DNA of 64,000 nucleotides from the NCBI GenBank assembly GCA_019912315.1, contig JAIOJA010000006.1, forward strand, positions 1 to 64,000, in the 5' to 3' direction. This document shows positions 33,487 to 40,755 of the stretch, piece by piece. This DNA is from Planctomycetota bacterium. Lineage in GTDB: Bacteria > Planctomycetota > UBA8742 > UBA2392. The notes under the pieces are model-generated. The model was given only the letters and a program-made list of their open reading frames with translations. It searched no databases and had not been told where the DNA came from. How positions within the stretch are numbered: position 1 is the first letter of the stretch; each line of letters starts with the position of its first letter. Position numbers and translations under genes: made by a program.

Positions 33487-33561
33487 AACCGTCCGGGCTG
33501 ACTCCCGTTAATCACCACCATACCCATTCACCCTTTCCAACCACTCCGGGAGGAACCGCTC

Positions 33562-34788
33562 ATGTTACTACGCCCTGTGCTGACCGCCGCGATCGCGGGC
33601 GGCTGTCTGTTGCTTTCCGCCACACAGGCGGATGCCAAACCCAAGAAAACGGAAAAGAAAGAGTACACCATTGAGCAGGTAAACCTGCGCATCACGGCCG
33701 GCCTTGAATGGTTCGCGGACCACCAGAATGAGGACGGCAGCTGGAGCATGAAGGACTTCAGCACGTCCAGCCTCCGCGTGCGCGCGAAACGGACCCACAA
33801 CGCGAGGTGGGTCACACCGGGTGAGCCGGAAGGCGACAGCGCGAATGTCGAGAACCAGAACGTGGCGGCGACGGCTCTTGCGCTGCTGTGTTTCGCGGGC
33901 ATGGGCTATGACCACAAGGAAGGTGACTACCGCGAGTACGTACGCAGGGGCATCCTGCACCTTCGCAAGGTTCAGGACAGCAATGGCTGCTTCGGCGAGG
34001 CGGCGAAAGCTTGCGTCGTACATGATTCTGCCATGGCGACCATGGCGCTCGCGGAGATGTACGGGCTTTCCGCCGACGCAATCCTGAAACCAACCGTGGA
34101 CAAGGGCGTCGAGTACCTGCTGAACGCCCGCAATGACGACGCCGGCTGGCGCTACGGGATCAAGCCTGGCGACAACGACACACAAATGACCGGCTGGTGC
34201 CTGCTCGCGCTGAAATCCGCAAGTATGGCGGGTATCGAAGCCGACTACGCCCCGGCCTGGGAGGGCGGGCTGAAGTTCATGGAATCCATGACCATCGAAA
34301 TGGACGGGGTTCCTCGCACCGGCTATGCCCAGCCCGGCGCCGGTTCGCCGCGCAATCGCGCAACCGCCACATGGGAAAAGACGCCCGACATGGACGCCGT
34401 GTATGTCTTGTGCCGCCTGTTTTCCGGCGACAAGGACTGGGGCACCAAGAACAAGGATCTCAAGAAGCAGGCCGCGCTGTTCAATGCAAACCTTCCCAAG
34501 TGGGAGGAAAAGAAAGTTGACCTGGCCTACTGGTACTACGCGACGCTGGCCATGTACCAGTACGGCGGAAAGGACTGGGACACCTGGGTTGAGTCCCTGC
34601 TCGAGGCGCTGATGGAAAACCAGCGCGGCTACGCCGAAGGCGAAGAAGACACCTTCGAGGCGGTGCTGGACGAGCACGGCAGTTGGGATTCCGTCGGCGT
34701 CTGGCATCCGACAGGCGGAAGAATCTGGAGTACGGCCGCGAACACGCTGATGTTGCAGATTGTCGCGCGCTACATGCGCCTGAAATGA
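33562..34788 (+). CDS. Secreted alpha/alpha-toroid (squalene-cyclase-fold) protein
   Basis: The 408-aa product has a signal peptide (VLTAAIAGGCLLLSATQADA) followed directly by prenyltransferase/squalene-oxidase-type repeats: AGLEWFADHQNEDGSWS, GMGYDHKEGDYREY, LRKVQDSNGCFG, AGWRYGIKPGDNDTQMTGW and VLDEHGSWDSVGVW. It is clearly paralogous to the toroid domain encoded at 9952-11640 (shared GYDHKEGDYR, LDEHGSWD, LRKVQD) but lacks the membrane anchor and linker. GGGAGGA lies upstream of the ATG. No cyclase DxDD motif is visible. The extracytoplasmic function is unknown. The barrel may bind a hydrophobic or glycan ligand. Confidence 0.87.
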   Translation: MLLRPVLTAAIAGGCLLLSATQADAKPKKTEKKEYTIEQVNLRITAGLEWFADHQNEDGSWSMKDFSTSSLRVRAKRTHNARWVTPGEPEGDSANVENQNVAATALALLCFAGMGYDHKEGDYREYVRRGILHLRKVQDSNGCFGEAAKACVVHDSAMATMALAEMYGLSADAILKPTVDKGVEYLLNARNDDAGWRYGIKPGDNDTQMTGWCLLALKSASMAGIEADYAPAWEGGLKFMESMTIEMDGVPRTGYAQPGAGSPRNRATATWEKTPDMDAVYVLCRLFSGDKDWGTKNKDLKKQAALFNANLPKWEEKKVDLAYWYYATLAMYQYGGKDWDTWVESLLEALMENQRGYAEGEEDTFEAVLDEHGSWDSVGVWHPTGGRIWSTAANTLMLQIVARYMRLK

Positions 34789-34904
34789 AGGTGCTGGTGC
34801 GGGCCGGGGTTGTGTCTTCGAATCTGTGGTAACCAAACCGCGCTTCATTCGTATACTGAGTGGCAACCCCGACAGGGGGCTTCGCTCTTGGGAGGCCATG
34901 AAGC

Positions 34905-36095
34905 ATGACCCGAAGCACCTTGATCGCAGCCCTGCTGGTTTCACTTTGTGTGGGCGCATCCGCCGTTGCGCAGAATTCGCCCGAGTTCGGCCCGCGGGGC
35001 ACAGAAGAGATACGCGACCCCAAGCCCACCGCCGCGGACATGCAGGTGCAGAAGGCGGTTGAAAACGGGCTGAAGCACCTTGCGAGCATCCAGAACAACG
35101 ACGGGAGTTGGAGCAACGACGTCGGCAACAAACTGGGCACCGGCTACCAGCGCAACATTGACGGCATCGGTAAGCCGCACCTCGGCGTCACGGCAATCAC
35201 CTGCATGGCGTTCATGGCATCCGGGCACACACCGGACCGGGGCGAGTACCACCGCAACGTCGCCCACGGGCTTGCGTTTGTGCTGTCGAACATTGACCGC
35301 GACACCGGCTGGATCAGCCAGTACGGCACGCGCATGTACAGCCACGCGTTCTGCAGCATGTTTCTGTCGGAGGTCTACGGGCAGACACGCGACCCGGTGG
35401 TGCTGAGCCACCTGCGCAACGCGATTCGCTTCATTGTCGAGTCGCAGAACCAGCAGGGCGCCTGGCGCTATATCCCAAACCAGTCCGACAGCGACATGTC
35501 GATCTGCGTCTGCCAGTTGCAGGCACTTCGCGCGGCGGCGAACGTCGGCGTGCTGGTGCCGGACACTGCCATCGAGGCCGCGAAAGACTACGTTCGCTCC
35601 AGCTACAATCACTACAGCATGAAGGGCAGCTTCAAGTACCAGATTGACTGGGATGACCGCAGCACCTTCGCCTTGACCGCCGCTGGCGTAGTGGCACTGC
35701 AAAGCCTTGGTGAATACGACACGCACACATACGAGGGCCCTACCGGGCAGCGCGTTACGCTCGACCTGAACGGCAGTATCCGCTACCTGCAATCAAGCCG
35801 CCCGGATCAATACGCCGGCAACCTTGTGCCCGGCACGCGCATCTGCGACTACGGTTTCTGGTACGGGCATTACTACGCGGCCCAGGCGATGTACCAGTAC
35901 CAGTTCAAAAGCAAGCGCACCTGGGACGAGTGGAGCGAGATGAACCGCAAGCACTTCCTGAAACTTCAGCACACCAACGGCGCCTGGAGCGACGAAATCG
36001 GCGGCTTTGACCCGGCCAAGAACGCGTACGCGACGGCAATGGCCTGCCTGATCCTCAGCATTCCGCGCGGGTACCTGCCGATCTTCCAAAACTAA
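34905..36095 (+). CDS. Secreted alpha/alpha-toroid protein, divergent paralogue
   Basis: The 396-aa product has a signal peptide (MTRSTLIAALLVSLCVGASAVAQ, shortened here: LIAALLVSLCVGASAVAQ) and toroid repeats such as ENGLKHLASIQNNDGSWSND, RFIVESQNQQGAWRYIPNQ and FLKLQHTNGAWSDEIGGFDP. It lies 116 bp after the previous toroid gene but is much more divergent and lacks GYDHKEGDYR, so it is an older duplicate. A ribosome site (GGGAGG) lies 13 bp before the ATG. No catalytic DxDD is seen. Role unknown, acting outside the cytoplasm. Confidence 0.85.
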   Translation: MTRSTLIAALLVSLCVGASAVAQNSPEFGPRGTEEIRDPKPTAADMQVQKAVENGLKHLASIQNNDGSWSNDVGNKLGTGYQRNIDGIGKPHLGVTAITCMAFMASGHTPDRGEYHRNVAHGLAFVLSNIDRDTGWISQYGTRMYSHAFCSMFLSEVYGQTRDPVVLSHLRNAIRFIVESQNQQGAWRYIPNQSDSDMSICVCQLQALRAAANVGVLVPDTAIEAAKDYVRSSYNHYSMKGSFKYQIDWDDRSTFALTAAGVVALQSLGEYDTHTYEGPTGQRVTLDLNGSIRYLQSSRPDQYAGNLVPGTRICDYGFWYGHYYAAQAMYQYQFKSKRTWDEWSEMNRKHFLKLQHTNGAWSDEIGGFDPAKNAYATAMACLILSIPRGYLPIFQN

Positions 36096-36113
36096 GTCGG
36101 CCCCGCAGAAGAC

Positions 36114-37211
36114 ATGACAGACGACTTCGACCCACGCTTTACCGTAAAAACGAAGCACTGGCGCAAGCTGCCGGATGGGCGTGTGCAATGCGATATCTGC
36201 CCGCGCGAGTGCAAACTGCGGGACGGGCAGCGAGGCTTCTGTTTCGTGCGGGCAGCACAGGGCGGCGAAATCCTGCTCACGACTTACGGGCGCAGCAGCG
36301 GCTTCTGCATCGACCCCATTGAAAAGAAGCCGCTGAATCACTTTCTGCCCGGAACGCCGATCCTCAGCTTCGGGACGGCCGGCTGCAACCTCGGCTGCCG
36401 CTTCTGCCAGAACTGGGACATCAGCAAAAGCCGCGAAGTTCACACATTGACCGACCAGGCCAGCCCCGATGTCATCGCGCACGCCGCTGAACAACTGGGC
36501 TGCCGCAGCGTCGCCTTCACATACAACGACCCGGTGATTTTCCACGAATACGCGATCGACGTCGCGAAGGCCTGCCGTGCGCGCGGCATCAAGACCGTCG
36601 CCGTGACGGCGGGCTACCAGTGCGCCGACGCGCGACGAGAGTTCTATCAGTATATGGACGCGGCAAACGTGGACCTCAAGGGCTTCACGGAAGAGTTTTA
36701 TCAGCGCGTCTGCATCGCAAAGCTGGACCCGGTGCTGGAGACGCTCAAATATCTGAAGCACGAAACGGACGTCTGGTTTGAAATCACCACACTGATCATC
36801 CCGACCAAAAACGACAGCGACGATGAACTGAAACGTATGACTGAGTGGGTCGTGCGCGAGCTGGGCCCCGACGTGCCGATGCACTTCTCAGCCTTCCACC
36901 CCGACTTCAAAATGCTGGATCTGCCGCCGACGCCCGAGCAGACGCTGCGGCGCGCCCGCGAAATCGCCATGCAGCAGGGCGTGCGCTACGCCTACACCGG
37001 CAACGTACATGACGCGCAAGGTGACACGACCTTTTGCCACGCATGCAACGAACCGTTGATCGTCCGCGACTGGTACAACCTTGATCGCTGGAACCTGCAA
37101 GCCGGCAAGTGCGCGAAATGCAACACGCCCGTGGCGGGCGTGTTCGAGGATCAGCCGGGCAACTGGGGTGCGCGCCGACAGCCGGTAAGACTGGCCGACT
37201 TCGCCGCATGA
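36114..37211 (+). CDS. AmmeMemoRadiSam-type radical SAM enzyme
   Basis: The 365-aa product is a radical SAM protein related to pyruvate formate-lyase activases. The SAM-cluster cysteines are Cys91, Cys95 and Cys98 in AGCNLGCRFCQNWDISK. An N-terminal Cys cluster (QCDICPRECKLRDGQRGFC) precedes it, and a C-terminal zinc-ribbon-like part has FCHACNE and KCAKCNT. The family motif IDPIEKKPLNHFLPG is present. In many genomes this enzyme sits with Memo and AMMECR1 proteins, and neither is in this window. The substrate is not established for the family. It lies 18 bp after the toroid gene and may share its transcript. Confidence 0.93.
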   Translation: MTDDFDPRFTVKTKHWRKLPDGRVQCDICPRECKLRDGQRGFCFVRAAQGGEILLTTYGRSSGFCIDPIEKKPLNHFLPGTPILSFGTAGCNLGCRFCQNWDISKSREVHTLTDQASPDVIAHAAEQLGCRSVAFTYNDPVIFHEYAIDVAKACRARGIKTVAVTAGYQCADARREFYQYMDAANVDLKGFTEEFYQRVCIAKLDPVLETLKYLKHETDVWFEITTLIIPTKNDSDDELKRMTEWVVRELGPDVPMHFSAFHPDFKMLDLPPTPEQTLRRAREIAMQQGVRYAYTGNVHDAQGDTTFCHACNEPLIVRDWYNLDRWNLQAGKCAKCNTPVAGVFEDQPGNWGARRQPVRLADFAA

Positions 37212-37544
37212 TCATTCCAGCGCCGTGAGCATCGCGGCGATCTGATCGCGCGCATCAAGCGTCAGATCGTCCCGTGATTGCAGGGCCTGCAAGCCGATCT
37301 TCAGGTGGCTCAACTTGCCGCGCATCCTCTCGTTGTCGTCGGCCATGCCCTGGTTGAACGCGCCGCCGATGTCGATGCCCTCGCCCTGCATATCTTCCGT
37401 CGCCAGCCGAAGCCCTTCCTTGAGCCCAGCGTCGTAGGCCGCGCCCTGCTTGGCAATGACATCTTCGGTAACCAGATGCATGGTGACGATGACCCCGATC
37501 AGCCCGATGATCAGCCCGCCGATAAACCCGCCCGCAATCTTCAT
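37212..37544 (-). CDS. Small membrane-anchored protein, function unknown
   Basis: The 110-aa product has one N-terminal Gly-rich membrane helix (FIGGLIIGLIGVIVTMHLV) and a charged helical domain of about 80 aa. The ATG at 37544 overlaps the stop of the 1033-aa repeat-protein gene by four bases, so the pair is co-translated and may interact. It converges with the radical SAM gene, with stop codons touching. No family is recognised. Confidence 0.78.
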   Translation of the reverse strand: MKIAGGFIGGLIIGLIGVIVTMHLVTEDVIAKQGAAYDAGLKEGLRLATEDMQGEGIDIGGAFNQGMADDNERMRGKLSHLKIGLQALQSRDDLTLDARDQIAAMLTALE

Positions 37545-40500
37545 TCGCTACCCCTGGCCTCGGGCTCAATGATCACTTCCAGCCCGCTCGAGATGTTTTC
37601 CGCCCCTACAGTGAACTGCAACTCGGCCTTCTTCATGCCACGGTTCGTGACAACCAAAGTGTACGTCCCTGGTATCACGTCGTAGATGTCAACGTGACCA
37701 ACAAAAGTTCCGCCGCCGAAAAACAGACCGGCCATGCGCCCCTGTTCATCGAACAGGTAACTAAGCGGCCCGCCGATCATGATCGGGCCATCGTCCACGC
37801 GCTTCATGGCAACACGCACGGTAACGCCCTTGGTGACGACTGTGAAGTTCGCCTCCACGGGCGAGTTGTCTGACGCAACCGTCACCACTTCGCTGAAGCC
37901 CATGCCCGTAGCCGCCTCGTCCTGGTAGCCGCCGACGCGCACCTGCATCTGCGCGCCGTTTTCGAGGCGCTCGGCAGTGTAGAAGCCGTCGTCGTCAGTC
38001 ACCACGTAGGCAGCCAGCAAGGCGCGCGGGAAATTTGCGCTCAAATTCGTGACGGCCACACGCGCGCGTTTAACTGGCTGCCCGTCCGGGTAAGTTATGC
38101 GCCCGGTGATCACGCCGGTAATCTGCGGCAACTGCACGTTCTTCGTCGTCCAGCCTGCCTTTGACACGTCAACATCAACGGCAAACTGGGCCGCCGTGTC
38201 GCCCTGTGTCTTGAGTGCGCAGAACACCCACGTGCCGGGAAACAGGTTGGCCAGCTCGTAGTCGCCGTTCGGGCCTGTGTGAATGGTGCTGGTCCAGTAC
38301 ACGTTGTCACGCCGGTAGACGTACACGCCCGCATTGGCGTGAGGCTGCCCGTCGCTGCGCATCAGCTTGCCCTTGAGGTGGCACACACGCCCGATCTCGA
38401 TGTCGTGTGTCAAACCTTCTTCGGTCAACTCCACTGCGCGCGGAGCGTAATGAAAGTCAGGTAGCCCGATGAAGTAACGCCCGAGGGGCAGGCTGTCAGT
38501 CTGGTACGCGCCGACCGTGTCGGTGTAGATGGTGGTGACCAGCTTCGTTGTGCCCCAGATTTCGAGCTTGGTCGCGCCCGGCACCGGCTCGCCCTCACTG
38601 GTAACGACGCCACTGATCGTGCTGCCGCGAGTCAGAAGAATCTCCTGCGGCGGCTGATCTTCCAGCTTGCTTGTGATGTCGGCATTCACCTTCTGCTCAA
38701 TGGTCGCGTAGCCTGTCTTTTCGACACGCACGTCAACTTTCATAGATGACAGCTCAACGAGGTGGGCCAAGCCGTCCGCGCCGGTGATGTGCACCTGCGC
38801 GTAGGCCAGCACGGTGACTTTCGCGCCTTCAACAGGCTCGCCCGTTTCTTCTTCTTTAATCAGCAAGTGGGCTTCGAAGTTCGCGCTGCTTAGCTCGATG
38901 TTCAGCTCGATCTCATGCTCAGCGGGCGTCGGCGTTATGCGGATCGCGTTGCCCAGGAAGGCCGGGTGCAGCACACGCACGATGAACTCCTCGGCGCTCA
39001 ATCCCTCCAGGCGATACCTGCCCTCCGCGTCACTGAGGGTCTTGATCGCCCCCGCGCTGATGTCCGCGCCTGCGATAACGCTTTCGGGCTCACCTGCCTT
39101 GTGAACCACGCCGTACACCATGTAGCCCAGGTCCATGTACAGTTCACCGACATCGACCTCACCGCCCGGCGCAGGCGTGTAGTCCGCGCGCACTTCTGCG
39201 AGGCCGGTGCTTTGTACGCGCAACTGCACGGCCTCCACGACGGCCTCGCACCAGAAGTTGCCCTCAGCGTTCGGGCCGACGCTCTGCACGACCTTCTTGT
39301 ATTTGCCGCCGGCATCGTAGGTGTAGAAAGACGCCGTCTGGATCGGCACGCCCGCCCTGGTCAACAGTCGCCCGCGCACGACTACGTTGCCACTCGGCGC
39401 CAGCTCAAAATTCACATTCTCGGCGCCGCTTCGCACGAGCGTCTTGTTGGCAGCCTTGAAACCGGGCGCGATCACGCTGATGGTGTTGTGCTGGCTTTCG
39501 GGCTGGCACTTGACGGCATAAAAACCGGCGGCGTCGGTGAGCGTTTCTGTGTGGAAGTACTGGGCCGGCTCGGCGCGGAAGTCGCAACTGATCTTGGCGT
39601 TCGCGATCGGGTTGCCGCCCTGGTCGCTGACGGTGCCGCTGATGACCGCGCCGGGCGAAAGCTCGATCACCAGGCTTTCCGGCGGCTCGACGTTGTTGAG
39701 TATGCGCGGCGCGAACCCTTCCAGTGAAATCTGCAACCGGTACGGCGACGGCGTCAGCTTCTCGAACGCAAAGGCCCCGCCCGCGTCGGTCTGCTTGGCG
39801 TCCTGCGTCTTGTACGTCCGCCCGAACTCGTCGCCGCTGCCGAGCAGAGTCACGCTCGCGCCGTCCAGCGGCAGCCCGGTTTCGGCATGTCGCACAACGC
39901 CGCGGATCGCCGTGTCACGCGGCAGCACCAGCGGCGACTTCAGCTTCGTCGCGCCGGGGGCAAGCTTGGTGTTTACGGACTTGCTGGTGTCGCCGTAGGC
40001 GTTGCTCGCGGTCAGCACAATCGGCTGACCTGACGGCAGCTTCGCAAACGTGAAGGCGCCTTCGTCATTCGTCTTGACCGTAACGGCCTGCCCGCCAACT
40101 TCCTGGGCCTGGACGGTCGCGTCGGGGTAGGGGCTGCCGAAGTCGTCGACAACCAGCCCGCTGAGTTCGGCGGGATCAGGCTCTTCTGCGTCGTCGGGAT
40201 CGGTTTCGCGCTCGTTGGGATCGGTGCCCTCGGTTCCGTTTGGACTGCCTTTTCCGGTTTGGTCAGTCCCACCTGATTCCCCCGCCTTGCCGGGAGGGGT
40301 TTGGCCTTCGGCTATGGGGCGGCCGAACTCATCGACGTATACGCGCTTGCCGTCCGGCGTGAGGACGTAGCGGCGTCCGTCCGGGTCGATGTAGATGCGC
40401 TGACCGTCGGGGCCGCTAATGTAAGGCCCGTGTTCGTCCTCGCCGTCGAATTGGATGTCGCGCGGTGTGGTATACTGATCGGCGAAGGGATCGTCGACGC

Positions 40501-40642
40501 CTGCAACGGTGATGTTGCCTGCGCGCTCGTTGCCTTGGTCGGTGAACAGACCGAAAGAACCGCCCCCGATGAAAACCGCGATGCCCGCGAATACAACGAC
40601 CGCGACCACCGCGAGGGCTAGAATTAGCGTCCTCTGGCTCAT
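37541..40642 (-). CDS. Large membrane-anchored protein of repeated carboxypeptidase-regulatory-like domains
   Basis: The 1033-aa product has an N-terminal anchor (RTLILALAVVAVVVFAGIAV), an acidic linker with three DGxRxY-like units (GPDGQRIYIDPDGRRYVLTP) and a Pro/Glu/Asp stretch. About ten beta-sandwich repeats of the CarboxypepD_reg type then run to the end, marked by recurring GxVxDxxGNPIANAKI, TDAAGFYAV, GPNGDYELANLFPG and DDDGFYTAERL patterns. Such Ig-like folds are common in cell-surface scaffolds and bind no single ligand class. The ATG at 40642 has GGGAGA upstream. An in-frame start at 40675 is less likely. It is translationally coupled to the 110-aa membrane protein. Confidence 0.88.
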   Translation of the reverse strand: MSQRTLILALAVVAVVVFAGIAVFIGGGSFGLFTDQGNERAGNITVAGVDDPFADQYTTPRDIQFDGEDEHGPYISGPDGQRIYIDPDGRRYVLTPDGKRVYVDEFGRPIAEGQTPPGKAGESGGTDQTGKGSPNGTEGTDPNERETDPDDAEEPDPAELSGLVVDDFGSPYPDATVQAQEVGGQAVTVKTNDEGAFTFAKLPSGQPIVLTASNAYGDTSKSVNTKLAPGATKLKSPLVLPRDTAIRGVVRHAETGLPLDGASVTLLGSGDEFGRTYKTQDAKQTDAGGAFAFEKLTPSPYRLQISLEGFAPRILNNVEPPESLVIELSPGAVISGTVSDQGGNPIANAKISCDFRAEPAQYFHTETLTDAAGFYAVKCQPESQHNTISVIAPGFKAANKTLVRSGAENVNFELAPSGNVVVRGRLLTRAGVPIQTASFYTYDAGGKYKKVVQSVGPNAEGNFWCEAVVEAVQLRVQSTGLAEVRADYTPAPGGEVDVGELYMDLGYMVYGVVHKAGEPESVIAGADISAGAIKTLSDAEGRYRLEGLSAEEFIVRVLHPAFLGNAIRITPTPAEHEIELNIELSSANFEAHLLIKEEETGEPVEGAKVTVLAYAQVHITGADGLAHLVELSSMKVDVRVEKTGYATIEQKVNADITSKLEDQPPQEILLTRGSTISGVVTSEGEPVPGATKLEIWGTTKLVTTIYTDTVGAYQTDSLPLGRYFIGLPDFHYAPRAVELTEEGLTHDIEIGRVCHLKGKLMRSDGQPHANAGVYVYRRDNVYWTSTIHTGPNGDYELANLFPGTWVFCALKTQGDTAAQFAVDVDVSKAGWTTKNVQLPQITGVITGRITYPDGQPVKRARVAVTNLSANFPRALLAAYVVTDDDGFYTAERLENGAQMQVRVGGYQDEAATGMGFSEVVTVASDNSPVEANFTVVTKGVTVRVAMKRVDDGPIMIGGPLSYLFDEQGRMAGLFFGGGTFVGHVDIYDVIPGTYTLVVTNRGMKKAELQFTVGAENISSGLEVIIEPEARGSE

Positions 40643-40755
40643 GCTGATCTCCCAGAGGCTGGGCCCCCGGCTCAAAATTCATTTGGCGTCGAGTCGATTC
40701 CGTAGCAGGTTAACGAGCGGCAGCCCGGAATGCCCAACAAAATCAGGAGTGAACC

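Noticed and set aside
33562-36095. Squalene-hopene or terpene cyclase genes
   Set aside because: The fold matches, but the catalytic DxDD motif and QW-motif pattern of true cyclases were not found, and the proteins are exported.
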